Source: HGM04593 sp045654885 (GTDB taxonomy: Bacteria; Bacteroidota; Bacteroidia; Bacteroidales; Bacteroidaceae). Taken from it: a stretch of DNA of 64,000 bases. The DNA lies in contig JAZOOF010000004.1 in NCBI GenBank assembly GCA_045654885.1, positions 1 through 64,000 of the forward strand, written 5' to 3'. Position 1 is the first letter of the stretch. The number at the start of each line of letters is the position of its first letter. Position numbers and translations under genes: made by a program. Below, one piece after another: positions 7,327 to 17,124 of this stretch. Under the pieces are notes generated by a model that saw only the letters and a list, made by a program, of their open reading frames with translations, was not told the origin of the DNA and made no database searches.

Positions 7327-9201
7327 TTAAAATGGGAAAAGTAATGGCAGTACAAGTATCATGACAATACCCAATATTATCTGCAATGGTAGTCCAACCT
7401 TGACATAGTCGGAGAATGTGTATTGTCCGGCAGGTTTTACAAGCGCGTTGGGCGGTGTGGAGAATGGTGATGCAAAGCAAAGGCTTGCTCCCAAAGTCAC
7501 GGCAAAAAGCATTGGAACCGGGCTTACGCCTATGCTTGTGGCACATTGCATCGCAATGGGTGCCATGAGCACGGCTGTGGCTGTGTTGCTTATGAACATT
7601 GTCAACAACGATGTAGCAAAGTATATGGCTGCAAGCATTATGATAGGGTTGAAATCGCCCAGCGTATCTTTCAGTGATGTTGCCACCCAACCAGATATTC
7701 CTGTCTTTTCCAGAGCTATTGACACCGGAATCATGGCAGCAATGAGCATGATGCTCTCCCAATTGATGGTTTTGTACGCGGCCTCCACATTGCGGAAACA
7801 GCCTGTGAGCACTGTCAGCAATCCTGCAATCACAACTGCTGTTACGGGTTCAAGGATGTTGAATGCCATTGTAACAATCATTGCCACCATTATAACGGCG
7901 GCAACAGGTGCCTTGTAGTCCAGTGTTACCTTAGCAGCCTCTTCGAGCGGACGTCCCATCAAAATCCATTCATTTGTCTCATGTTCCAGGTTTGCAATGT
8001 TGTCCCAAGTGCCCTGTACCAACAGGACATCGCCGGTGTGTATTACCTCATTGGCAAGTCCCTGAAGAATGTATTCGCCCTTGCGGCATATACCCAGAAT
8101 GCTTACATTGTATCGGGTGCGGAACTGTACCTCCTTTATGCTCTTGTTGATGACTGTAGATGATGGCATCAATACAATCTCGGCAACGCCAATGTCGTAG
8201 AAATCGAGCTTGTCCGATTCGTTATCGACTATGTATTCGAGTTTGTAGTCGGCAATGAACTTCTTTACCTGCTCCTCGGCTCCCGATATGTAGAGTATGT
8301 CATCGGTGCGCAGCATCGTGTCGGAATCGGCTGCCTGCTGTATTACAGACTTGGTGAGGAAGTGGCGTTGTCCCTTTTCTATGTGGCGCACCTCTATGAT
8401 GTTGAGGCCATATACTTTTCTGATGTTCAGTTCGCCAATCATCTTACCTGTGGCAAGTGAATCGCTGTTTACCTGCACCTTGTGCAGGCTGTTTGAGATT
8501 CCGTACTCCTTGACAAGTGTTTTCAACGATTTTGCGCTGCTTGCGCTCTTGCTGCTCAGTGAGCCGGGTTTGGATAGGTATCTTTTGCTCAAAGGAAGCA
8601 GTATTATTGTACCTACAAATGCGCATATCAGACCCACCGGCAGGAAGGTGAAGAAACCGAGTCCCTCGTATCCGCCTTTTATGAGCTCTTCGTTGATTAC
8701 AAGGTTGGGCGGGGTACCGATGAGTGTCATCATACCGCTCATGCTGCTTGCAAATGCCAAAGGCATGAGCAGGCGGCTGGGGTTCATCTTTGCGCTCATG
8801 GCCATGCTCACGACTATGGGAATCATTATGGCTACTGTTCCGGTGTTGCTCACGAATGCACCCATGAATGATGTCACAACCATTACAAGGATGAAAAGGC
8901 GTGTCTCACTGTTTCCGGCAAGACGCATGAGTCTTGAACTTATCATCTTTGCAAGACCTGTCTGGAATATGGCTCCACCCACAACAAACAGTCCCACCAT
9001 CATAATGACAGAAGTGCTTGAGAAACCCGAGAAGGCCTCTTTTGATGTAGGCTCCAGTATGCCCATGATGACAAGCAGTGCCAATGCGCACAATGCTACA
9101 ATATCGGAACGGATTTTGCCCGATATGAAGAATACCATTGTGAATATTAAGGTTGCAAGAGTCCCGATTGCATCGAGATTTTCGGTGATGAATGTGTGCA
9201 T
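7327..9201 (-). CDS. SLC13-family (DASS) permease with TrkA-C domains
   Basis: A 624-residue inner-membrane transporter. Hydrophobic segments fill both ends: the N-terminal half contains the family motif SNTGTVAIMIPIV and GTPPNLVINEEL, and the C-terminal half has the equivalent SNTATAVLMAPIA and FSTPPNALV. Between them lie two soluble TrkA-C-like domains (about residues 205-375, with KVYGLNIIEVRH and RTRYNVSILGICRKGEYI). Members move dicarboxylates, sulfate or similar anions with Na+; the substrate here is undetermined. The ATG at 9201 is preferred over the upstream start because a good -7 element (9229-9236) lies inside the longer frame. It heads the operon that ends in secG. Confidence 0.88.
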   Translation of the reverse strand: MHTFITENLDAIGTLATLIFTMVFFISGKIRSDIVALCALALLVIMGILEPTSKEAFSGFSSTSVIMMVGLFVVGGAIFQTGLAKMISSRLMRLAGNSETRLFILVMVVTSFMGAFVSNTGTVAIMIPIVVSMAMSAKMNPSRLLMPLAFASSMSGMMTLIGTPPNLVINEELIKGGYEGLGFFTFLPVGLICAFVGTIILLPLSKRYLSKPGSLSSKSASSAKSLKTLVKEYGISNSLHKVQVNSDSLATGKMIGELNIRKVYGLNIIEVRHIEKGQRHFLTKSVIQQAADSDTMLRTDDILYISGAEEQVKKFIADYKLEYIVDNESDKLDFYDIGVAEIVLMPSSTVINKSIKEVQFRTRYNVSILGICRKGEYILQGLANEVIHTGDVLLVQGTWDNIANLEHETNEWILMGRPLEEAAKVTLDYKAPVAAVIMVAMIVTMAFNILEPVTAVVIAGLLTVLTGCFRNVEAAYKTINWESIMLIAAMIPVSIALEKTGISGWVATSLKDTLGDFNPIIMLAAIYFATSLLTMFISNTATAVLMAPIAMQCATSIGVSPVPMLFAVTLGASLCFASPFSTPPNALVKPAGQYTFSDYVKVGLPLQIILGIVMILVLPLLFPF

Positions 9202-9228
9202 TTGTACTTGATTTCTGTATAATGGTTG

Positions 9229-9236
9229 CAAAGTTA
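9229..9236 (-). promoter_or_regulatory. -7 promoter element of the SLC13-lptE-secG operon (TAACTTTG)
   Basis: TAACTTTG on the minus strand matches the Bacteroides consensus TAnnTTTG exactly and sits 27 bases upstream of the ATG. It decides the start at 9201. Confidence 0.65.
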
Positions 9237-9280
9237 GCAAAATAATGGGATAAAAGTGCGCTTTTGTCGCGCAAAAAGAG

Positions 9281-9288
9281 TATATTCG
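9281..9288 (+). promoter_or_regulatory. -7 promoter element of tamB (TATATTCG)
   Basis: TATATTCG lies 45 bp from the divergent SLC13 promoter element. A start of transcription about seven bases downstream would exclude TTG 9264 as the tamB start codon and favour GTG 9321. Confidence 0.45.
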
Positions 9289-9320
9289 CAACAATTTTCG
9301 CGTGGGCGCATTGCGCGGCC

Positions 9321-12300
9321 GTGCAGGGGATTCTAATAAAATATAAGGCTATAAAAATATTCAAGTACATATTCGGAACGGTGGCAGTGATTGCGTTTCT
9401 GCTCTTTCTGTCGCTCATGTCATTGAGGCTTGCTCCCGTCAAGTCCCGCCTTGCTTCGTATGCCTCGGCCGAACTTGCGGGGAGGTATGGCATTCCTCTT
9501 GATGTTGAAGAGGTGGAGGTGCGCGGGCTCAACGACATACGCCTGCGCAATGTCGTTTTGCATGGCATTGATGGCGATACAGTAGTGTGTGCCGAGGAGG
9601 CACGTGCTTACTTGCAGACAAAGAGGCTGCTGGATGGCGAGGTGAGAGTGAACACGCTGGTGTTTGCTGCTCCCGATGTAAGGCTTAGCCGCACTGCGCC
9701 GGGGGAGGAACTGAACATCCAGTTTCTTCTAGACTTGCTGTCTCGCGACAAAAAAGAGGAGAAATCAAGAATCGATTTGCGCATAAACCAGTTGCTGATG
9801 TATGATGGCCGTCTATCATATGATGTCCTCAGCGAAGCAAGGGACAGCATCGGGTTTGACCCTGAACACATTCTTGTGACCGATTTTGCATGCAATCTCT
9901 CGCTAAAGGAATTGCGCGACGACAGGCTCGACCTCTATATACGTTCCATAAGCGGAAAGGAAAGTTGTGGCCTTGAGGTGGAGCGTCTAAGGGCAAATGT
10001 ACTTAAGGAGGGCGATAGTGTGGCTGTGGACAATCTTGAGTTGAGAACACCGCACAGCAATATTGTGGCCGACCGTGTTGTGGCTTGTGCCGACAGTATT
10101 TGGAGTGATGTTGTCGTGTCGGGTAATGTAAGGAGCAATTGCTTTGCTCCCGATGATGTGGCTTTGTTTGTGGACCTGCCTGCAGATGCTATTTCGCCGG
10201 TGAGGTTCAGCATGGACGGATATTACCGTAAGGATAGTGCGGATGTTGTTGCATCGCTCTCTGCGATTGATGACAGTTACGGTATAAAAGCCACTGCCAT
10301 GGCTATTAATCCGTTCGCAGAGCAAATGCAAGGACGTGTGATTGTTGACAACTGTTTTGCCGATGAAAATGTAATGGCAACAATTGTCTCCTATCTTAAG
10401 CCTGATTCTCCCGCTTTTGTCTTGACAGGCTTGGCTGGGGGAGTGCACCTTAGCGGTGATGTATCGTTCGACAAGGACAAAGTGGGTGGTAGCTTGGCTG
10501 TAGGCTGCGAAAGTGGTGCCATTGCCGCCAATGGCTATTTGGCTTCGAATTGGGATTACTGCTTGTCTTTGAATGGCGAGGGAATGAATCTTGAAGAACT
10601 TGCCGATGTTGCCGGACTTGAAGCATGCGGTGTGAGTATGGAGGCATCGGGCAATCTCAAGGCGCATGATAATTATGGAACCATAACCGGCAGTGTGGAG
10701 AACCTTGTATACAAAGGTTATCATTATGCTCCAATTGAGTTCAGTGGCCATTGTGCAGCCGATTTGATAACGGCAAGGCTTGACTCCGATGACCCGAATG
10801 CGAAGATGCGGTTGACGGCAAAATACAGCATTGCCGATGATCGAATGCTCAAACTCACCCTCAGGAGCGACAGGATTGCGCCTACAGAACTGAACCTTTA
10901 CCCGAGCGACAAACCCCAGGCTTTCTCCTTTGACCTGAATGGTGAATATATAGACTATGGTGCAGGAAGGACTATCGTGAATGCCAAGATAGACAATCTC
11001 TATCATATGAGTGGCGGCGATACAACCTTTGTACGTAATTTCTATGTCAGCGACAATAATGCCGGCGAAGACAGAATCTTTATGGTGACATCGGATTTTG
11101 CAAGTGCAAGCATATATGGCGATTTTGACTTCAAGCGTATAAAGAGCAGTCTTGCCGGAATATTGAAATCCCACCTGCCTGTGTTGGATATAACGTCCGA
11201 GAGTGATTCTTCTCCCTCATTTGTCAATGACTTCTATTACGATGTTGCAATAACCAATACCATACCGTTGACTAATATGTTTAACCTGCCGGTAACCGTG
11301 CTTGAACCATCGGGTATCAAAGGAGTCTTTAATGAGCGGGAGAATATTTTCAATGTCGATGGCTCAATAAATAAAATAAATCTAAATGGCGGGTTGATAC
11401 GTGCTTTGAGCATCAACGGAAAGTCGGGGCATGGCGGGCTCGATTTGAATGTGCAGCTCACCAAACCACTGTCACGCAAGAAAAAGGATTTCGACAACAA
11501 TGACCAGACCGAGGATATTGTGGTGAGAATCAATGCAAATGTGGAGTCCGACAAAATAAAGGGAATTGTCAACTGGAACAATTTCAAGACCGATGATGTG
11601 ATGATGGGCATGGTGCGTATGGATGCCGGGCTTGGACGTAATACAAAACGTGAACTGGAACTTACGGCGAATATTTATGAAGACAGCATCATACATAAAA
11701 ACAGGGTATGGCATGTGAATGAGGGTACGGTGTCCGGCCGTATCGACAGGCTGCATGTTGAAAACATCGGACTTTGCAGTGAAGGACAGAGCCTCAAGAT
11801 AGAGGGTGTTCTTGGCAAGGAGGTGAGTGATAGCCTGAATGCCTATTTGAATGATGTGGATGTTGCCGCAGTGTTTGACTTTATAAAATTCAAGACACTG
11901 GAATTCGGTGGCAGGGCTTCAGGTACGGCTTTGGGAACAGGCTTGCTGTCGGCACCTAATGCAGGAGGACATCTTACAGTTGAGAATTTCAGTATTGACG
12001 GTGCCGTATTGGGTGATGGAAACGTGTATGTAGGTTGGGAAAATGACACTAAAAGCATAGTGCTTGGTGCCGATATCTATAACCGCGAGAACGAACTGTC
12101 GACAGTGAAGGGATTCCTCTCACAGCCCAACGACACGATAACGTTGCGGATTGATGCCAAGAACCTGAATGCGGCGTTCCTTGATAAAAAGCTCGATAAA
12201 TTCATCTCGGGAATTGATGGGACTGCCAGTGGAAACGTGCATATACATGGCGGGTGGCGTCTGGTTGATCTGGAGGGTGCCGTGGCATTGTATTGTTCAG

Positions 12301-13823
12301 CGAAAGTGAATGCGAACAATACAAGGTACTATTTCACCGGTGATTCTATCCGCTTCTCCCGGGGTATCATGGCTTTCGACAATGCAAGGATTTATGACAG
12401 GTTCGGTAACAGAGGTAGTCTGTCGGGCCAACTCGGGCACAGTAATATGAGCCAATGGACCTGCAATTTCAATATCAAGGCCAATGAGATGCTTGTGTAT
12501 GACACGGACGACTTTGGCACCTTGCCGTTCTATGGCACCGTGTTTGCAACAGGTGACGCAATGATAAAGAGTGACGGTACCGGTTTCCTTCTGAAGGCAA
12601 ATGCCAAGAGCATGCCTGGTTCGCGCTTTATATATAACTCGAATGTTACAAGCGGTGCACGCGACAATAGTTTTGTGACATTTACCGATAATAGCAGACG
12701 AAAAAAGAAAGAGGAACTGCCGATACTGGATGTTGAGAAGAAGAATGCTTTCAGCAAAACCGCAAGCAAACTCACACTAGATTTTATGCTCGATGTCAAC
12801 GAGCATCTTGATGTGAAAGTGTACACGAATTTACAGAACGACGACTATATTAGCCTCAGTGGCGCAGGTCCTGTAAATGCCATATACGACGACAAGACAG
12901 GTTTCAGCATGAAAGGCAACCTGAACCTTGTGCGCGGCCTGTATAAATTCACCATTCAGGATATCTTCCCAAAAGTCTTTGACATTTCCAAAGGAAGTAC
13001 AATAGCGTTCAATGGCGACCCTTTCAGGGCTGCGCTAAACCTGAAGGCAAAATATCTTGTACCGTCGGCATCGCTCAGTGACCTCTCCACAGAGATTGCA
13101 AGGCGCAAGACAGTGAAGGTGAATTGCGTGATGGACATTACCGGCACGCTGGCATCGCCAAACCTTGCCTTTGACCTTGAACTGCCCGAGGGCAGTGAAG
13201 AGGAGCGCGAACTGCTTGCCAGCGTGGCCAGTACCCCCGACCAGAAGAACATGCAGTTTGTATATCTGTTGGGTGTGGGTAAATTCTATACCTTTGATAC
13301 CAACAATGCACAGGCCGGCATGACGAACTCTTCGTCGGCGGTGGAGTCGTTGATTTCCAATACAATATCGGGACAAATCAATAATATGCTCGGTAAAATT
13401 ATCAATAACGGCAACTGGGATATCTCGGGCAACATCTCTACAAGTGAGCGCGGATGGAACAGTATGGAGGTTGAGGGTATGCTGCGTGGTCGCCTGCTCG
13501 ACAACCGCCTGCAGATAAACGGAAACCTCGGCTACCGCGAGAATCCTATAGCCAACCGCAACGTCATCGGTGACTTTGAACTGCTGTGGCTCCTGAGTCC
13601 TAAATACAACTGGAATATAAAGGCCTATAGCAAGACCAATGACCGCTACTTCTCAAAGACCGACCTCACGACACAGGGTGTTGGAACATCTATTCTTTTT
13701 GAGTTCGACAGATGGAAATGGTGGGGCAAGAAAAAGAAGAAAAAAGCAGGGGAGGATGATAGTACGCAGCCGGTTGATGTCGAGGAGACTGTGACCGGTG
13801 ACGGTGATGAGGATGAAAAATGA
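9321..13823 (+). CDS. tamB: Translocation and assembly module protein TamB
   Basis: A very large (about 1500 aa) AsmA/TamB-family protein. One N-terminal membrane anchor (FKYIFGTVAVIAFLLFLSLMSL) is followed by a long run of beta-rich repeats rich in Asp, Asn and Gly. This is the architecture of bridge-like proteins that span the periplasm and carry phospholipid or help insert outer-membrane barrels. The C-terminal TamB/DUF490 domain is recognisable from about residue 1170 on (VRGLYKFTIQDIFPKVFDISKGSTI, LLGVGKFYTFDTNNAQ, NRNVIGDFELLWLLSPKYNWNIKAY). The tail is Lys- then acid-rich. The start is uncertain: TTG 9264 extends the frame but precedes the likely promoter, so GTG 9321 is chosen. argF' follows 27 bp later. 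Confidence 0.9.
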   Translation: MQGILIKYKAIKIFKYIFGTVAVIAFLLFLSLMSLRLAPVKSRLASYASAELAGRYGIPLDVEEVEVRGLNDIRLRNVVLHGIDGDTVVCAEEARAYLQTKRLLDGEVRVNTLVFAAPDVRLSRTAPGEELNIQFLLDLLSRDKKEEKSRIDLRINQLLMYDGRLSYDVLSEARDSIGFDPEHILVTDFACNLSLKELRDDRLDLYIRSISGKESCGLEVERLRANVLKEGDSVAVDNLELRTPHSNIVADRVVACADSIWSDVVVSGNVRSNCFAPDDVALFVDLPADAISPVRFSMDGYYRKDSADVVASLSAIDDSYGIKATAMAINPFAEQMQGRVIVDNCFADENVMATIVSYLKPDSPAFVLTGLAGGVHLSGDVSFDKDKVGGSLAVGCESGAIAANGYLASNWDYCLSLNGEGMNLEELADVAGLEACGVSMEASGNLKAHDNYGTITGSVENLVYKGYHYAPIEFSGHCAADLITARLDSDDPNAKMRLTAKYSIADDRMLKLTLRSDRIAPTELNLYPSDKPQAFSFDLNGEYIDYGAGRTIVNAKIDNLYHMSGGDTTFVRNFYVSDNNAGEDRIFMVTSDFASASIYGDFDFKRIKSSLAGILKSHLPVLDITSESDSSPSFVNDFYYDVAITNTIPLTNMFNLPVTVLEPSGIKGVFNERENIFNVDGSINKINLNGGLIRALSINGKSGHGGLDLNVQLTKPLSRKKKDFDNNDQTEDIVVRINANVESDKIKGIVNWNNFKTDDVMMGMVRMDAGLGRNTKRELELTANIYEDSIIHKNRVWHVNEGTVSGRIDRLHVENIGLCSEGQSLKIEGVLGKEVSDSLNAYLNDVDVAAVFDFIKFKTLEFGGRASGTALGTGLLSAPNAGGHLTVENFSIDGAVLGDGNVYVGWENDTKSIVLGADIYNRENELSTVKGFLSQPNDTITLRIDAKNLNAAFLDKKLDKFISGIDGTASGNVHIHGGWRLVDLEGAVALYCSAKVNANNTRYYFTGDSIRFSRGIMAFDNARIYDRFGNRGSLSGQLGHSNMSQWTCNFNIKANEMLVYDTDDFGTLPFYGTVFATGDAMIKSDGTGFLLKANAKSMPGSRFIYNSNVTSGARDNSFVTFTDNSRRKKKEELPILDVEKKNAFSKTASKLTLDFMLDVNEHLDVKVYTNLQNDDYISLSGAGPVNAIYDDKTGFSMKGNLNLVRGLYKFTIQDIFPKVFDISKGSTIAFNGDPFRAALNLKAKYLVPSASLSDLSTEIARRKTVKVNCVMDITGTLASPNLAFDLELPEGSEEERELLASVASTPDQKNMQFVYLLGVGKFYTFDTNNAQAGMTNSSSAVESLISNTISGQINNMLGKIINNGNWDISGNISTSERGWNSMEVEGMLRGRLLDNRLQINGNLGYRENPIANRNVIGDFELLWLLSPKYNWNIKAYSKTNDRYFSKTDLTTQGVGTSILFEFDRWKWWGKKKKKKAGEDDSTQPVDVEETVTGDGDEDEK

Positions 13824-13850
13824 GTTGTACCAGTAATAGATAATGTAAGT

Positions 13851-14807
13851 ATGAGACACTTTACCTCTGTAAATGATATATGCGACCTTAGAAAGGCGCT
13901 CGATGAGGCTTTTGAGATTAAGGCCGACAGGTTCAAGTACTGCGAACTGGGAAAGAACAAGACCTTGATGATGGTATTCTTCAATTCGAGCCTGCGTACG
14001 AGATTAAGTACACAAAAGGCAGCCTTGAACCTTGGAATGAATGTCATTGTATTGGATATAAACCAGGGCGCATGGAAACTGGAGACAGAGCGTGGGGTTA
14101 TTATGGACGGCGACAAACCCGAGCACTTGCTTGAGGCCATACCTGTAATGGGCTGTTATTGCGATATAATAGGTGTACGCTCGTTCGCCCGTTTCGAGAA
14201 TAAGGACGATGACTATAACGAGGTAATCCTGAACCAGTTCATTAAATATTCCGGTCGTCCGGTCTTCTCAATGGAAGCCGCAACACGTCACCCCTTGCAA
14301 AGCTTTGCCGACCTCATAACCATTGAAGAGTACAAGACCAAGCCACGGCCGAAGGTTGTACTTACCTGGGCACCGCACCCCAAGGCATTGCCACAGGCCG
14401 TGCCCAACTCATTTGCCGAGTGGATGAATGCTGCCGACTACGATTTTGTAATCACACACCCCAAGGGGTATGAACTTGACCCTGCTTTTGTTGGAAAGGC
14501 GCGTGTGGAGTATGACCAGATGAAGGCTTTCGAGGGTGCCGACTTTGTATATGCGAAGAACTGGGCGGCATATGAGGGTGATAACTACGGCAAGGTGCTT
14601 TCCATGGATCGCGACTGGACGGTCTGCGAGCGCCAGATGGCGGTGACCGACAATGCCTATTTTATGCATTGCCTGCCCGTAAGACGCAACATGATTGTTA
14701 CCGACGATGTAATTGAGAGCGAACGCTCGCTGGTTATTCCCGAGGCTGCCAACCGTGAAATATCGGCAACGGTGGTGCTGAAGAATATTCTTGAAGGACT
14801 CAAATAA
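13851..14807 (+). CDS. argF': N-succinylornithine carbamoyltransferase
   Basis: A 318-residue carbamoyltransferase acting in the acylated arginine pathway of Bacteroidota, where carbamoyl phosphate is transferred to N-succinyl-L-ornithine. The carbamoyl-phosphate site SSLRTR is at residues 46-51, and HCLPVRRN near residue 277 is the second phosphate/ornithine motif. Residue 90 is Pro (DGDKP). In the B. fragilis enzyme this Pro marks succinyl specificity, whereas N-acetylornithine enzymes have Glu at the matching site, so the succinyl substrate is the better call. The gene lies 27 bp after tamB, with no terminator between them, and ends in a strong bidirectional terminator. Confidence 0.93.
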   Translation: MRHFTSVNDICDLRKALDEAFEIKADRFKYCELGKNKTLMMVFFNSSLRTRLSTQKAALNLGMNVIVLDINQGAWKLETERGVIMDGDKPEHLLEAIPVMGCYCDIIGVRSFARFENKDDDYNEVILNQFIKYSGRPVFSMEAATRHPLQSFADLITIEEYKTKPRPKVVLTWAPHPKALPQAVPNSFAEWMNAADYDFVITHPKGYELDPAFVGKARVEYDQMKAFEGADFVYAKNWAAYEGDNYGKVLSMDRDWTVCERQMAVTDNAYFMHCLPVRRNMIVTDDVIESERSLVIPEAANREISATVVLKNILEGLK

Positions 14808-14846
14808 AAGCAATGTGGCGGCTTCACGGCCGCCACATTGCTTTTA
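14806..14846. terminator. Bidirectional terminator between argF' and doxX
   Basis: A perfect 16-bp stem (14806-14821 and 14830-14845) starting AAAAGCAATG and ending CATTGCTTTT, with an 8-base loop. The left arm overlaps the argF' stop codon. The flanking genes converge. Confidence 0.85.
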
Positions 14847-15287
14847 TTATGAATTGAGAAATATTCTTTTCAGTATTCCGTCGATGGAGAACCTGCCCGG
14901 TCCTGTTATGAACAGCAGTGCAAAGATTGCAAGGTACATCAGTGACAGTTCCTTCACGTCGAGCGGGTCGCCGGCGTGTATCACAAAAAGTGCAATGCAC
15001 ATGGTGAATATCATTGGGATTAGGCACAGGCGGAACAGTGCTCCAAGTACAAAGCCTATTGAGCAAAGAATCTCGGCAAACAGCACCAGCCATAGCGACA
15101 GTGTGCTGCCAAGGCCTATGGGGTCGGGGAATGTGCATGGAGCCTCGCCGTATGTATGCAGCTTGGCTATTCCGTGCGAAAGGAACATGAAACCGAATAT
15201 GATGCGTGACATGAGTATCACGAAAGATTTGGCCGATGACGATACCGGCTCGTAGAATAGTGATTTGAGTAATCTGTTCCTGTACAT
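14847..15287 (-). CDS. DoxX-family membrane protein
   Basis: A 146-residue inner-membrane protein with four hydrophobic segments (about residues 22-40, 63-85, 88-104 and 113-130). The first carries the family-typical RIIFGFMFLSHGIAKL, and the end reads GPGRFSIDGIL. DoxX-family proteins are often linked to thiol or quinone redox chemistry, but the function of this subgroup is not established. The start codon is followed by MYRNRLLKSLFYEP, a short cytoplasmic leader. The gene sits between two terminators and lies downstream of the SIMPL-domain gene, so it is probably a single-gene unit. I see no strong -7 element, only a near match within the upstream terminator. Confidence 0.85.
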   Translation of the reverse strand: MYRNRLLKSLFYEPVSSSAKSFVILMSRIIFGFMFLSHGIAKLHTYGEAPCTFPDPIGLGSTLSLWLVLFAEILCSIGFVLGALFRLCLIPMIFTMCIALFVIHAGDPLDVKELSLMYLAIFALLFITGPGRFSIDGILKRIFLNS

Positions 15288-15304
15288 GATATGTTTCGTC
15301 TTTA

Positions 15305-15347
15305 AAAATATGCGGTGCCTCTTTTATATAAGGAACACCGCATTTCT
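15305..15347 (-). terminator. Terminator after the SIMPL-domain gene
   Basis: On the minus strand TGCGGTG and CACCGCA (15311-15317 and 15336-15342) pair around an AT-rich loop and are followed by TATTTTTAAA. It lies 33 bases after the upstream gene's stop codon. Confidence 0.6.
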
Positions 15348-15375
15348 GTTTTTGTTTTCCAGGTGACAAGAAACT

Positions 15376-16092
15376 TTATTTCAGTTCAAAACGTACATTT
15401 GCCGTAAAACGGTATGTAATCTTGCCAATGCTTATCATGGGTTCGCCTGCAGGCTGCCCTACAGCATCGGCTTCTTCTGAAGCGTTGGACATACGTGCCT
15501 TGTAGAGCCTTGGCTGCGCCTGTGTATTGTTCATCCAGTAGCTGATTGTCATGGCCTTGTCTGCCTCCTGCCCGATGGCTCCGGCAAGCATCTGCGCCTC
15601 GGCCTTTGCAAGCTGCATCGCCTCAATACCCATTTCGGCCTTCAAATCCTTTTCGGCAGTGTATCTTGTACGCACAAGCTCAATGTCCGAAATCTGCCTC
15701 TCTTCGAGTGAGGCAATCACGCTCTGCATTATGGTTGCGTCATTGAGCTTAAGCATGTATGTGGCTTCGGTCTGTGACTTTATGCTCTTTGAAAATGCCT
15801 TGTAGCCCACTTCGCTGCCCATGTAGTTGAGTGTGAGGCATTCGGGGATGTCAATGCGGTTGGCTTTCAGTGCTCCAAGCATTGCATCCTGCATCTGCTC
15901 AAGGCTCTTTTTGCCTTTGTAGTCCTTCTCTCTGATGGTGATTTGCAGATATAGCTCGTTCGGGGTCACTTCACGCTCTACAGTTGTGTTTATGTCAATG
16001 TAGGTATCGGTCGATGTCTGTGCAGTGGCAGGTGCGGCAAGCAGTAGTGATAGTGTGGCTAAGACACAGGTTACAATGATGTTCTTTTTCAT
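15376..16092 (-). CDS. Secreted SIMPL-domain (DUF541) protein
   Basis: A 238-residue protein with a clear signal peptide (MKKNIIVTCVLATLSLLLAAPATAQ), so it is exported, probably to the periplasm. The mature part reads as a SIMPL/DUF541 domain: YIDINTTVEREVTPNELYLQITIREKDYKGKKS at the start, and an N-terminal-type oscillin core continuing to IGKITYRFTANVRFELK at the end. Members occur widely in bacteria, and their biochemical role is unclear. The start is set at ATG 16092 because the 34 extra upstream residues do not belong to a signal peptide. It is transcribed alone, away from the AraC gene. Confidence 0.8.
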   Translation of the reverse strand: MKKNIIVTCVLATLSLLLAAPATAQTSTDTYIDINTTVEREVTPNELYLQITIREKDYKGKKSLEQMQDAMLGALKANRIDIPECLTLNYMGSEVGYKAFSKSIKSQTEATYMLKLNDATIMQSVIASLEERQISDIELVRTRYTAEKDLKAEMGIEAMQLAKAEAQMLAGAIGQEADKAMTISYWMNNTQAQPRLYKARMSNASEEADAVGQPAGEPMISIGKITYRFTANVRFELK

Positions 16093-16221
16093 AAGAGTCA
16101 AATAATAGTGTTGTACAATATCTATCGGCGTTGCGTCTTTTGGCGAAACGCACCGCAAGTTGGCAAATATTGTTGTGAGAAACAAATCTGCCATTGGGTA
16201 TTTAGGGATATTTTGATTGTA

Positions 16222-17124
16222 TTAATCTTTTTTAATGCCTTGCTTGCGGAATTCGAGCGGGGAGATGCCGCTTTTCTTCTTGAAGAATGTAGAGAACTGC
16301 CCGATGCATTCAAAGTGCAGTTTCGTGGAGATGTCGGCAATGCTCATGTTTGTAGACAGCAGCAGCTCCTTTGCCTGTATGAGCCTCAGTTCAAGCCTGT
16401 ACTGTCCGGGCGATATTCCGCACCGTTTCCTGAATTCGCGGCGGAAGAGTGAGTAGCTCACGCCAAGCGAACGTGCGATATCTTCCAGGGGCTCGTTGTT
16501 TGTGGTGTCCTCTTTCATGACGGCTTTTGCTTGGTTAATGATGCGCTCGATGTATGTGTCGCCATAAGTGTGGTTTATATCCTCGTAGTGTATGCGCCCT
16601 ATGAGCGATATCGCAAGGCTTGCAATAGCCTGTTGGTACCCCTTCTTCTCCTCAAAGGCTATCTCGAGAATCTCGTGGAATGTGCCGGTTATCTTCTCGT
16701 TTACCCCAATCCTGAACACGCAGTTTTTGAAGGTGAAGAATCCTGCCCTTATCTTGTCGTCCATGAAACCGCCGGTGAAACCTATCCAGTGGTCATCCCA
16801 TCCCGTCTCAGGGTCGGGGCTGAACTTGTGCCATTCACCGGGGAACAGGATAAACATCATTCCGGCTTCAATTCTTGTTCTTGAACAGGAGGCGCTTTCA
16901 AAGTGTCCGCAGCCGCGTGTGATGTAGTACAGCTGATATTCGTTGAGCACACGCTGTCCGTTCTCCTTGAACCGGTAGCCGTCGGGGTGGGTCGAGAGTG
17001 AGTGCTCCTCTCCGGGGTGGACATGTCTGTAGCCGACAGTGGTGACGGCAAGCCCCCACGATTTGTCGCGTGGTGTTGCCTGCAGGTATTTGAACTTTTC
17101 AACCTTTTCCTTGCCGTCTGTCAT
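16222..17124 (-). CDS. AraC-family transcriptional regulator
   Basis: A 300-residue regulator. The N-terminal half is a cupin-like AraC ligand-binding domain (YYITRGCGHFES, GMMFILFPGEWHKFSPDPETGWDDHWIGFTG, roughly residues 60-120). The C-terminal 100 residues carry two helix-turn-helix motifs (PLEDIARSLGVSYSLFRREFRKRCGISPGQYRLELRL and SIADISTKLHFECIGQFSTFFKKKSGISPLEFRK). Such proteins usually sense a sugar or related small molecule and activate nearby transport or catabolic genes. It is divergent from the DcaP-like porin gene with 182 bp between them, so that porin is the obvious candidate target. A near-consensus -7 (TTCCTTTG at 17163-17170) lies upstream. Confidence 0.9.
   Translation of the reverse strand: MTDGKEKVEKFKYLQATPRDKSWGLAVTTVGYRHVHPGEEHSLSTHPDGYRFKENGQRVLNEYQLYYITRGCGHFESASCSRTRIEAGMMFILFPGEWHKFSPDPETGWDDHWIGFTGGFMDDKIRAGFFTFKNCVFRIGVNEKITGTFHEILEIAFEEKKGYQQAIASLAISLIGRIHYEDINHTYGDTYIERIINQAKAVMKEDTTNNEPLEDIARSLGVSYSLFRREFRKRCGISPGQYRLELRLIQAKELLLSTNMSIADISTKLHFECIGQFSTFFKKKSGISPLEFRKQGIKKD

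Noticed and set aside
9987..11174. 395-codon minus-strand frame inside tamB
   Set aside because: It lies fully antisense to tamB and its translation is low-quality (Cys, His and Ile rich, no domain). It results from the codon bias of tamB.
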